From NCBI RefSeq assembly GCF_015558675.1, contig NZ_JADMOL010000002.1, forward strand, positions 285,975 to 349,974: a DNA stretch of 64,000 nt, written 5' to 3'. This document shows positions 1 to 7,575 of the stretch, piece by piece. The notes under the pieces are model-generated. The model made no database searches. It had not been told where the DNA came from and saw only the letters and a list, made by a program, of their open reading frames with translations. The DNA is from Paenibacillus sp. 1001270B_150601_E10. Lineage in GTDB: Bacteria > Bacillota > Bacilli > Paenibacillales > Paenibacillaceae. Each line of letters starts with the position of its first letter. Within the stretch, counting starts at the first letter, position 1. The translations under genes and the position numbers were made by a program.

Positions 1-1
1 A

Positions 2-712
2 GCCCATTCGGAACGATACGTCGTTGCTCAAATCGATATGTCCTTGATGCCTGAACGGGAAAATAAGTTTAATCAAAAGCCGTTCCCGCACTTTCTGATT
101 CTAAGGAAGACCTCGAATCCAGATGAATGGGATATGATCGATGCTGACTTTAGATGGAGAGGGACGATGCCTGTTGAGAGAATTCGGGAAGCCTTCATCG
201 GCAATGCGTTTGGCGGAGGCTTCTACGTGGAGGCTTATGAGCTTCTTGAAGCAGCGCCTGAAGCGGTGGACAAGTACTTTGATGCTGTATTCCAACATGA
301 AAACACGCTGACCATTCAGCTCAAAGCGGTGGTCAAAGATATGGGATATGGGCACCACGGAAGATCGATCGAGCAGCTAGCTAGATCGGTGCGCCAGCTT
401 CCAGTACTCGCCATCCGCAAATACAGCTATGAGCATGCGCTCATGTACTTTTTGGACGAGACGGATGAAGATCAAGGCTCCTTTGAATCTTACTGCGACA
501 TGATTGAGGAACTCGTTAAAGGCTACCATCAGGTACAATACTTGGCGATCAAGATGGGAATGACGAAGAACGGCAAGCAGCTTGCACTGGTCCTTGAGAA
601 GCTTGAAGAGATGGATGAGACCGAGACGAGGATCAAGCAGGAGGTCTATCGGCTCTATCAGATTTGGCATCGACAGAAGTTAAAACATTCGCAGCATACC
701 ATTTGCTCTTGA
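2..712 (+). CDS. asbE: AsbE-like petrobactin biosynthesis protein (5' truncated by window edge)
   Basis: The reading frame is already open at base 2, so this is the C-terminal part of a longer protein; an ATG at 38 is only an internal Met. The visible part is soluble, with no membrane segment, and mixed helical. I did not recognise the family from motifs alone. The call rests on the gene directly downstream, a clear AsbF separated by 14 bp, and on the asbA-F order of petrobactin operons, where asbE precedes asbF. AsbE helps attach 3,4-dihydroxybenzoyl units to the spermidine/citrate backbone of the siderophore. What is seen: an open frame ending in TGA at 710-712, co-directional with asbF. 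What is inferred: the AsbE identity. It could instead be another pathway-specific protein. Confidence 0.6.
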   Translation, partial: AHSERYVVAQIDMSLMPERENKFNQKPFPHFLILRKTSNPDEWDMIDADFRWRGTMPVERIREAFIGNAFGGGFYVEAYELLEAAPEAVDKYFDAVFQHENTLTIQLKAVVKDMGYGHHGRSIEQLARSVRQLPVLAIRKYSYEHALMYFLDETDEDQGSFESYCDMIEELVKGYHQVQYLAIKMGMTKNGKQLALVLEKLEEMDETETRIKQEVYRLYQIWHRQKLKHSQHTICS

Positions 713-726
713 GAGGAGCCTGCCCG

Positions 727-1596
727 ATGAAATTTGCCATATGTACTATTTCCTTTCGCCATCAGCTGATCTCCTTCACAGAGTTGATGCGATTTGCTAA
801 GGAGCATGCCTATCAAGGCATAGAGCTGTGGGGTGTTCATGCCGATCAGCTTTATGAGCAGTATTTGTCCGGCAGCTCAAAAGATCCATCGCTGCACAGA
901 AGCCTCGCGCAGGAGGGGCTTGAGATCTCCATGCTGAGCGATTATCTGGACATCTCATCGCATGAAGCCTTTCCAGCAGCTCTTCGCAGATGTGATCATT
1001 TGATTCAAATTGCACAGTGGCTTGAGGTGGATCGCATTCGAACCTTTGCCGGGAGAAAGGGAAGTCTGGCTCTGACACCGATGGAGCGAGCAAGCTGTGT
1101 GCGCAGGCTCCAGCAGCTGTGTGAGCGATGCCGGCGAAGCGGGATCAAGGTTGTGCTTGAGATTCATCCCGGAACGCTAACCGATTCTCTCGAGTCAACG
1201 ACGGCGCTGCTTGCAGAGACCGGCTATGACAATGTAAGGCTGAACTTTGATGTCCTTCATGCATGGGAATATGGACGGGACGTGCGGGATACGCTTCAGC
1301 GACTGAAGCCGTGGGTGGATTATTTCCATTTGAAAAATGTAGCTTTACCGCACCAAGTCCATATTTTCGAGCCATCCAATATTTATTCAGCTTCAGGAAC
1401 CCGTGAGGGCATGGTGCTGCTTCGAGAGGGTGTCGTCGATTATTCAACGATTCTCGATTACGCCAAGCAGCTGGACTGCTATGCATCCGTTGAATGGTTC
1501 GGTCCTTCACCGCTCAGCGTCTTGCGTGAAGAAAGCTGCTGGCTCCAGTCATTTGCTGGCAAGGGAGTTCCTCAAGCCCAAGTGGTTCAAGTATAA
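727..1596 (+). CDS. asbF: 3-dehydroshikimate dehydratase, petrobactin pathway (AsbF)
   Basis: Converts 3-dehydroshikimate to 3,4-dihydroxybenzoate, the catechol of petrobactin. The protein is a TIM-barrel of the sugar phosphate isomerase/AP endonuclease 2 type. Its N-terminus, MKFAICTISFRHQLISFT, followed by GIELWG and SDYLDIS, matches what I remember of Bacillus AsbF. Candidate metal ligands are the Glu of VVLEIHPGTLTD, the Asp and His of LNFDVLHAWE, the His of YFHLKN and the Glu of VEWFG. The start at 727 is preceded by GAGAGGAGCC at good spacing; an in-frame ATG at 664 would overlap the upstream gene and lacks a ribosome site. About 289 residues, close to family length. It is the last gene of the operon; a separate promoter follows at 1611. 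Confidence 0.9.
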   Translation: MKFAICTISFRHQLISFTELMRFAKEHAYQGIELWGVHADQLYEQYLSGSSKDPSLHRSLAQEGLEISMLSDYLDISSHEAFPAALRRCDHLIQIAQWLEVDRIRTFAGRKGSLALTPMERASCVRRLQQLCERCRRSGIKVVLEIHPGTLTDSLESTTALLAETGYDNVRLNFDVLHAWEYGRDVRDTLQRLKPWVDYFHLKNVALPHQVHIFEPSNIYSASGTREGMVLLREGVVDYSTILDYAKQLDCYASVEWFGPSPLSVLREESCWLQSFAGKGVPQAQVVQV

Positions 1597-1610
1597 GGAC
1601 AAAGCCGCTC

Positions 1611-1665
1611 TTGATTTGGTATACCCCCATAGGTATAATAAGTGTAAACATACCCCTAAGGGGAA
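1611..1665 (+). promoter_or_regulatory. Promoter overlapped by CsoR/CstR-type operators
   Basis: A sigma-A promoter is visible: TTGATT (1611-1616), 17-bp spacer, TATAAT (1634-1639). A 16-bp pseudo-palindrome ATACCCCCATAGGTAT (1621-1636) lies between and over these boxes, and a second site ATACCCCTAAGGGGAA (1650-1665) lies over the start of the transcript. G/C-rich ATACCCC...GGGGTAT dyads are the known operators of the CsoR/RcnR family (CsoR for Cu(I), CstR for persulfide). A rhodanese-like gene downstream favours CstR. The cognate repressor gene is not in the window. Confidence 0.7.
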
Positions 1666-1686
1666 CATCAAAAAAGGATGATGGAG

Positions 1687-2079
1687 ATGACAGGACTTCT
1701 TGTTATGCTAGCCGTTGTCTTGATCAGTGGAGTGGCATTGTACCGCAATCACAAGGTAAATCAAGAGATTCAGCTTGCTGACCCCGATCAAGTATGCCGC
1801 CAGCTTGCTGAGGAGCACATTCAGATTCTGGATGTGCGGGATCCCTCTGACTATTTGGAGGATCATCTGCCGAACGCCGTGAACATATATATAGGAAGAT
1901 TGCCCTATGTGAGCAAGAAGGAGCTTCGCCCTGAGGATGACATCCTTATTGTGTCTTCTTCCAAGAAGCATGTGAAGCGCGCGACCAAGATCTTGCATCA
2001 ATCCGGCTTTCGGACAGCCGGCAGTCTAGTATGGAACGATACCAAGGATTTGCCTTGCAAGGGGAAGAAAGCAGCATAA
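1687..2079 (+). CDS. Membrane-anchored rhodanese-like protein lacking the catalytic cysteine
   Basis: One N-terminal membrane segment (about residues 2-18, LLVMLAVVLISGVAL) is followed by a single rhodanese fold: ILDVRDPSDYLEDHLPNAVNI, then a strand and loop at DDILIVSSSKKHVKRA. Rhodaneses carry the sulfur on a Cys at the start of that loop; here it is Ser, so sulfur transfer by the usual mechanism is not expected. The two cysteines present lie elsewhere (QVCRQL and the C-terminal LPCKGKK). Start: ATGs occur at 1678, 1681 and 1687. The AAAAAAGG at 1670-1677 is best spaced for 1687, although 1678 cannot be excluded. Expression is probably controlled by the CsoR/CstR-type sites upstream, which suggests a role in sulfide/persulfide or copper stress. 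Confidence 0.75.
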   Translation: MTGLLVMLAVVLISGVALYRNHKVNQEIQLADPDQVCRQLAEEHIQILDVRDPSDYLEDHLPNAVNIYIGRLPYVSKKELRPEDDILIVSSSKKHVKRATKILHQSGFRTAGSLVWNDTKDLPCKGKKAA

Positions 2080-2096
2080 TGTAGATAGGCAAAAGG

Positions 2097-2121
2097 CGAG
2101 TGCTGAGGCACTCGTTTTTTT
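2097..2121 (+). terminator. Rho-independent terminator after rhodanese gene
   Basis: Stem CGAGTGC / GCACTCG with a 4-nt loop (TGAG), then seven T. It ends the rhodanese transcript before the CRISPR island. Confidence 0.85.
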
Positions 2122-2248
2122 GTGTTGTGGTTGTTAATGGAAGGGATATACGATCATTGTTATAATAAAGTGGCAATGGATATTCTAGATTGGTTTAATA
2201 CTATTTGAAAAAAGTATATGAGCGCTACATTAAAGAAATAGGTATTAT

Positions 2249-2293
2249 GGTGCGAATGTATAGTGCACATGATTTACTAGGGAGTTTCGCACC
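2249..2293 (+). repeat. Conserved 45-nt palindromic leader element, copy 1
   Basis: First of three same-length elements (others at 11999-12043 and 25192-25236), each 122-136 bp upstream of the first repeat of a CRISPR array. It has perfect 8-bp outer arms GGTGCGAA / TTCGCACC, an inner GTGCAC and a GGGA block. The arms resemble the CRISPR repeat stem (CGCACCT / AGGTGCG) in reversed order. Function unknown; conservation at all three leaders suggests a role in leader recognition or array transcription. Confidence 0.8.
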
Positions 2294-2427
2294 AAGTTTT
2301 ATCCATAATATTGCTATATTTCCAAAACAAAAGATGAATTTCTATAATTTATGACTAAGGAAATCACTGCATTGATTGTTTTAATCAAAAACTTGTGTAC
2401 ATTACTTGTTTTTGACTGATATTCGCT
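2294..2427 (+). promoter_or_regulatory. Leader of CRISPR array 1
   Basis: A/T-rich, gene-free 134 bp between the palindromic element and the first repeat. It ends ATTCGCT just before the repeat, similar to the TTTTCGCT end of leader 3. The array promoter should lie here, but no box stands out clearly enough to place it. Confidence 0.6.
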
Positions 2428-3994
2428 GTCGCACCTCACGTAGGTGCGTGGATTGAAATCACACTTTACGGATGTTCAAGCCTGCCTGCTCCCAGTCGCA
2501 CCTCACGTAGGTGCGTGGATTGAAATTACCATAGGTTATCTCGAACGCCCTCACCGATCGTCGCACCTCACGTAGGTGCGTGGATTGAAATTTGATGTTA
2601 GCCTTGGTCATTTCACTATCTGTACCCGTCGCACCTCACGTAGGTGCGTGGATTGAAATCTGTAACGAAAGAATTAATTCAACGTTTGCAGAAAGTCGCA
2701 CCTCACGTAGGTGCGTGGATTGAAATGATTTTCCTTTGCCTATCGAGGTTTTTGGTCTTCAAGTCGCACCTCACGTAGGTGCGTGGATTGAAATCATTAT
2801 TTCAGCATAAGCGTACTTTAGAGTATACGGTCGCACCTCACGTAGGTGCGTGGATTGAAATATCGCACCAATCAGAGGCGTTTTCCCATTTTTCCGAGTC
2901 GCACCTCACGTAGGTGCGTGGATTGAAATTATTTTCTCCTCATCGCTTTTCGCGAGCTTGTCGTCGCACCTCACGTAGGTGCGTGGATTGAAATATACGA
3001 ATCATGTCATCCAACTCATTGATAATGTCTTGTCGCACCTCACGTAGGTGCGTGGATTGAAATCCTTCTGATCAGGCAAACAATCCGATTCAGTTAGTGT
3101 CGCACCTCACGTAGGTGCGTGGATTGAAATCTTACACCAAAGCTATTGTCCTGCCCTGAACCCAGTCGCACCTCACGTAGGTGCGTGGATTGAAATTGCA
3201 TGAGCGCCTCCTAAAAGTGCGAAGACTCGGACAGTCGCACCTCACGTAGGTGCGTGGATTGAAATTTTGATATAACGATAGGCCGAAACGCAGATCCAGT
3301 CGCACCTCACGTAGGTGCGTGGATTGAAATCTGTAAGTGGAGTTATCAAGGAATCTAGTTATCGTGTCGCACCTCACGTAGGTGCGTGGATTGAAATGCC
3401 TATCTCGTATAAAACCTTTGCGGCTCCAGCTGTCGCACCTCACGTAGGTGCGTGGATTGAAATCGTATTGAGTACGCATAATTTTCGTTATACGCCCGTC
3501 GCACCTCACGTAGGTGCGTGGATTGAAATAATAAACGATCTGCACAAAACCAATGACAGGATGATAGTCGCACCTCACGTAGGTGCGTGGATTGAAATGT
3601 TGGCATATAGACTGATACAGGACGATCTAAAATGTCGCACCTCACGTAGGTGCGTGGATTGAAATATACTCAACCTTATGGATCAACACCATGTCATTAG
3701 GGTCGCACCTCACGTAGGTGCGTGGATTGAAATATACTCAACCTTATGGATCAACACCATGTCATCAGGGTCGCACCTCACGTAGGTGCGTGGATTGAAA
3801 TTTTAACTGCATCTCCGACTTTATCAAGGTTGAAAGCGTCGCACCTCACGTAGGTGCGTGGATTGAAGTCACTGTCTAAGTTGGAAGGAATGTTGAATGC
3901 TCCGTCGCACCTCACGTAGGTGCGTGGATTGAAAGCATAGGATGGGCCCAAAGGGAGTTTTTTTCATGTCGACCTCATATGTAGGTTCATCATT
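2428..3994 (+). CRISPR. CRISPR array 1, type I-C repeats (23 repeats plus a degenerate terminal one)
   Basis: The repeats are 32 nt, starting GTCGCACCTCACGTAGG and ending GTGGATTGAAAT, spaced about 66-68 nt. The first is at 2428-2459 and the last good one at 3904-3935 (ending GAAAG). A degenerate repeat starts at 3968 (GTCGACCTCATATGTAGG). This gives 23 spacers of about 32-36 nt. The repeat forms a 7-bp hairpin CGCACCT/AGGTGCG and leaves an 11-nt 3' handle, as in type I-C. The leader is on the left, and repeat decay is on the right (GAAGT at 3838-3869, GAAAG at 3904-3935, then the broken one). Neighbouring spacers at 3666-3701 and 3734-3769 differ by one base. Apparent open frames across the array are repeat artefacts. 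Confidence 0.98.
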
Positions 3995-4141
3995 TGATAA
4001 AAAATATGATCTGTAGTGTTCAATTTTTAAATTCGAAGAAGATATTACGTTGTGGTGAATTTTCAAGATATTAAAAGGAAAATGAGATGGGTAAAAAGAA
4101 CTATCAATATCAGTAGTCTTTAATGTTTAATAGCGTAGACG

Positions 4142-4170
4142 CCCTTAACTTACAGTTATTGTAAGTAGGG
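4142..4170. promoter_or_regulatory. Dyad in the 5' region of the cmr operon
   Basis: A perfect 7-bp inverted repeat ACTTACA-GTTAT-TGTAAGT (4148-4166) is flanked by CCCT...AGGG, giving an extended hairpin with a 2-nt bulge. It sits about 20 bp before the cmr1 ribosome site (GAGGTG, 4190-4195). It could be a repressor operator or an RNA structure affecting translation. No T-run follows, so it is not a terminator. Confidence 0.45.
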
Positions 4171-4201
4171 AAAAAAGCATAAAGAAAATGAGGTGTCATT
4201 A

Positions 4202-5773
4202 TTGACCAAAGATAAGAGCGAGATGGAGCAGCTATATGATCTTGTGAACCGGGTGACGGAACGTCACAAGCAATGGCAAGAAGACTTCGATATAATTGTG
4301 GTCACTCCTATGTTTGGTGGGAGCAGTACTCCTGGAGATGTGGACGAGCAGTTCCCAATTCGCAGTTCCTCGGTTCGCGGCCATTTGCGTTTTTGGTGGC
4401 GTGCGACAAGAGGGGCTCGATGCGAGAATGAAGTGGATTTAAAAAAACGAGAAGCTGCTATTTTTGGTGATACAGATCAACCAAGCCGTGTGAAAATTTG
4501 GGTTGAGCATCCAGAAGATTCGCAAAAGTTTAAACCCCAATCCATCTTAAAAAAAGAGGGTAAGAAAACAAGGTTTACAAAAGACTTATCCGACAATGTC
4601 TATGACTACGACTATGCCTATGTCTTATTTCCTTTTAGAGATGGTAAGACTTCAAAGCATAATACTCGAAGTCAGTTTTCTAACAACAATTCGCTATTGA
4701 ATGATAGAAATGCAGCACCATACTATTATCCGAATTACCAATTTAAGCTATGGATTAAGTATCATATTGAGAGTCCGATGGAGGGTATCGGAAGCGATGA
4801 AGTACGAACCCATGAGCTTCAACGTTACAAAGAGGAGATTTATGCTGCATTATGGGCGTGGATTAACTTCGGCGGAATCGGAGCAAGAACCCGCAGAGGT
4901 TGCGGGAGCCTATATTGTCCAGAATTCTCACCTAAGCTAGGACAGTGGTTCAAGAATGATAAAGATATAGCTAATTGGTTCAATAATGGACTGGAAAAGT
5001 ATAAGATTCAGTTACTGTCTAGGAATGAAATCCGTCCTTGGACAACGTTGACTAGCCAAATATTGCTTCAGCCGCGCAAGCAACCTATTACTTGTGCATG
5101 GTTGCAGACAATCAAAGCTTATCGTGAGTTTCGATCCCGAAGACCAGACCGACAAAAAACAACAAGGCGCCCAGGAAGAAGTTACTGGCCAGAAGCCGAT
5201 TCGATCCGCAAGCTGACGGGCATGGCCGTGCAAAAGCACAAGAAACCACTCACCATTTCCGATGCCCCTGAAGATTATGCATTTCCAAGAGCAGTGTTTG
5301 GCTTGCCTATTATTACGCACTTCCGAAGTGATAGCAAAGACCAAAGAATAGAAAAACATGAGAGAGAACCGTATACAACCGAATTGAAACCTAAAAAGAA
5401 AGACAGGCTGGCCTCTCCCCTTATTACGAAATCGATTGCTGTAAGTCGGGAACAAGGTTATGGAGCAGTCATTATCCTTAAGCAGCCTGAACTTGGTGAG
5501 CTTGAATTGTCCATTGCAGATAAAGATGCTAAAAATCATGATAACGAGGCTATTACTCGTGATGTTGAAAAAAAACTAAAGGACAATGTTATCAATGATC
5601 GGCATATCTATACCCCTGTTGTTACCTATAACCATTTAGAGAATAATCCTATGGTAAAAGAAGTGGAAGTATATAAATCTACTGGAGAAACCTATAAATC
5701 GGCTATAGACGCATTTTTGGCTAGTAAGGAGATCAAGAGATGGAAGACGTCAAATTACAACAACAGAAAATAA
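4202..5773 (+). CDS. cmr1: Type III-B CRISPR RAMP protein Cmr1
   Basis: Cmr1 is the Cas7-like subunit at the target-3'-end of the Cmr effector complex. It is recognised by the N-terminal IIVVTPMFGGSSTPG strand-loop, then IRSSSVRGHLRFWWRATRG and the glycine-rich WAWINFGGIGARTRRGCGS, typical RAMP signatures. About 523 residues, long for the family. Start: TTG at 4202 has GAGGTG six bases upstream; a GTG at 4193 is also possible but has a poor ribosome site. First gene of a tightly overlapping operon cmr1-cmr2-cmr3-cmr4-cmr5-cmr6; its end overlaps cmr2 by 34 bp. The GCGTGGATTAAC string inside the gene resembles the CRISPR repeat but encodes the WAWIN motif. Confidence 0.93.
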   Translation: MTKDKSEMEQLYDLVNRVTERHKQWQEDFDIIVVTPMFGGSSTPGDVDEQFPIRSSSVRGHLRFWWRATRGARCENEVDLKKREAAIFGDTDQPSRVKIWVEHPEDSQKFKPQSILKKEGKKTRFTKDLSDNVYDYDYAYVLFPFRDGKTSKHNTRSQFSNNNSLLNDRNAAPYYYPNYQFKLWIKYHIESPMEGIGSDEVRTHELQRYKEEIYAALWAWINFGGIGARTRRGCGSLYCPEFSPKLGQWFKNDKDIANWFNNGLEKYKIQLLSRNEIRPWTTLTSQILLQPRKQPITCAWLQTIKAYREFRSRRPDRQKTTRRPGRSYWPEADSIRKLTGMAVQKHKKPLTISDAPEDYAFPRAVFGLPIITHFRSDSKDQRIEKHEREPYTTELKPKKKDRLASPLITKSIAVSREQGYGAVIILKQPELGELELSIADKDAKNHDNEAITRDVEKKLKDNVINDRHIYTPVVTYNHLENNPMVKEVEVYKSTGETYKSAIDAFLASKEIKRWKTSNYNNRK

Positions 5774-7575
5774 TCATGCTTTGTTCCATAGGGCCTGTCC
5801 AGGAGTTCATTGCACAAGCACGAAGAACTCGCGATCTCTGGTTTGGTTCCTACTTGCTGTCTGAATTAAGTAAAGAGGCTGCTCTCCAGCTTGCACGTTA
5901 TGGAGAGCTTGTATTTCCACGGTTAATTAATGAATATATGAACATAGATGGATTTAGCGGTTCTGCTCAGGGAGAATTGCGAGTTGCGAACAAGCTGCTT
6001 GCTATTGTAGTAACAGCAGACCCCCAAAAAGTGGCGTGGCAAGTGCGTCAATCGGTAACAAACAAGTGGCTGGACTATGCGCATAAAGCAAAAAAGCTTT
6101 TAGGTTCAAGTATTAATCAAGGCATGTGGGATCGTCAGGTCAAAGACTTGATCGAGTTTCAGGCTGTATGGGTTCCGCTGTCAAATGATAATCAATATCG
6201 TGAGACAGTAGCACGAGCCGAGCAAATTCTAGCCGCACGTAAGACCTTACGAGATTTCAAACAGCATGAGTTGGGAAACAATTTGTTTGGAGAAAAGAAG
6301 TCCAGCTTGGACAGCGGACGGGAGTCTGTGCTGTATCCTGAGAAAGCTGATATTTATATGCGCTACGGTATAGGAGAAAAGGAGGCGCTAGACGCGATAT
6401 CCGTTGTAAAGAGACTCTCCTTCCATCTTACGAAGCGTAAAGACCATTTCCCATCTGTTTGTGAAGCTGCATTCAAGCCTTTTCGAAAAAGCTTAATGCT
6501 GAATGATGAAGCACATCAGTACGTAAAGGAATATTATTTAACCTTGCGCAGCAGGTTCAAGAATAGATTAGCATTTGAAGACAATGACATTGATCGTTAT
6601 GATTTCCGGTTATTCTACAAGAGCAGTATTGAAGACTATATAGATAATTATGTTGCAGAAAAAGGTCTAACGCCAATGCTGGCTGATGAAAAACAAGAGG
6701 TTTTATCTTTTTTTAAAGATCAACTGGATAAGTTGTACCAGAAGTTAATGATTGCAGGAGTTCAGTTTACTCCTTACTATGCTTTCCTGCTTGCAGATGG
6801 AGACCGAATGGGTGAACTCCTCGGTCGTATGAAGAACGTTAACGAGCACCGGAGGCTTAGTGAAACATTGTCTCAATTCGCCTTAAGCGCGGAGAAGATC
6901 GTTCATAATCATGATGGCGAACTCATCTATAGCGGCGGGGACGATATCATGGCTTATGCTCCGCTGGACCAATGCCTCGAATTAAGTAATCAATTGCGAC
7001 AGGCATTTCAGCTTGCAATGGAACAAATAGTACCTGAAAGCAACATAAAACCCACCTTGTCTATTGGTATTGCCATCGTTCATATGCGCGAACCACTGGA
7101 GGATGTTCGTAGGTTTGCCAAGCAAGCTGAGCGTATGGCAAAAATCAACAAAGATGAATTGTCGATCATTTACCAGAAGCGTAGTGGTGGTGATCAGATG
7201 AGAGTCAGCATGCCTTTCTCTATTGATCCAACGGAGAAGGTGTTAAGGCTGCAAGCATTTTATCGACAATATTGGATCTCCGCTCAATTTGGGTTTGGTC
7301 TTCGAGCAATATATGAGCAGTATTCGCGGATGTTCGGAGAGTCGCAATGGGATATGCCTGAACCGCAGCAGAAGCTGCTTATCTGGAAGGAAATTGTACG
7401 AATAGCACTGAAGAAAGCGCCATTCAACGAGTCCAAACAGTATATAGAGCAGCAGGTTCTACCATGTCTGAAAACAATTTACGATTCTAGCGAAGATGGT
7501 TTGAAGCAGTTGAGGATGCTGGCGGATCTAATGATTCTGGCAGTAACGCTAGAAAAGGCAGGTAATGATCAATGA
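5740..7575 (+). CDS. cmr2: Type III-B Cas10/Cmr2 with intact GGDD, no HD nuclease domain
   Basis: Large subunit of the Cmr complex. The chain begins almost directly with the first palm domain (MLCSIGPVQEFIAQARRTRDLW, QEFI motif), so the N-terminal HD domain found in longer Cmr2 proteins is absent; 611 residues against 800-1000 usual. The second palm carries GGDD at residues 399-402 (YSGGDDIMAY), expected to make cyclic oligoadenylates on target RNA binding. HD-less Cas10 cannot cut DNA, so interference should act through crRNA-guided RNA cleavage (Cmr4) and a signalling effector. No CARF-domain protein is recognisable in the window. Start ATG at 5740 has GGAG eight bases upstream; overlaps cmr1 by 34 bp and cmr3 by 4 bp. 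Confidence 0.95.
   Translation: MEDVKLQQQKIIMLCSIGPVQEFIAQARRTRDLWFGSYLLSELSKEAALQLARYGELVFPRLINEYMNIDGFSGSAQGELRVANKLLAIVVTADPQKVAWQVRQSVTNKWLDYAHKAKKLLGSSINQGMWDRQVKDLIEFQAVWVPLSNDNQYRETVARAEQILAARKTLRDFKQHELGNNLFGEKKSSLDSGRESVLYPEKADIYMRYGIGEKEALDAISVVKRLSFHLTKRKDHFPSVCEAAFKPFRKSLMLNDEAHQYVKEYYLTLRSRFKNRLAFEDNDIDRYDFRLFYKSSIEDYIDNYVAEKGLTPMLADEKQEVLSFFKDQLDKLYQKLMIAGVQFTPYYAFLLADGDRMGELLGRMKNVNEHRRLSETLSQFALSAEKIVHNHDGELIYSGGDDIMAYAPLDQCLELSNQLRQAFQLAMEQIVPESNIKPTLSIGIAIVHMREPLEDVRRFAKQAERMAKINKDELSIIYQKRSGGDQMRVSMPFSIDPTEKVLRLQAFYRQYWISAQFGFGLRAIYEQYSRMFGESQWDMPEPQQKLLIWKEIVRIALKKAPFNESKQYIEQQVLPCLKTIYDSSEDGLKQLRMLADLMILAVTLEKAGNDQ

Noticed and set aside
2431-3662. Open reading frames on both strands across the arrays with repeated AVAPHVGAWIEI or FNPRTYVRCD
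   Set aside because: These are translations of the CRISPR repeat; they have no start context and recur with the repeat period.
4054-4063. TACGTTGT upstream of cmr1, matching pseudo-spacer positions 2-9
   Set aside because: Position 1 is wrong and the flanking bases are not TTC; no further pairing.
4087-4116. Nine-codon mini-frame MGKKNYQYQ with a fair ribosome site upstream of cmr1, as a possible leader peptide or toxin
   Set aside because: Too short to judge, no regulatory hairpin coupled to it, and chance occurrence is likely in A/T-rich sequence.
4855-4870. GCGTGGATTAAC inside cmr1, resembling the end of the CRISPR repeat
   Set aside because: It encodes the conserved WAWINFGG motif of Cmr1, and the handle bases do not continue.
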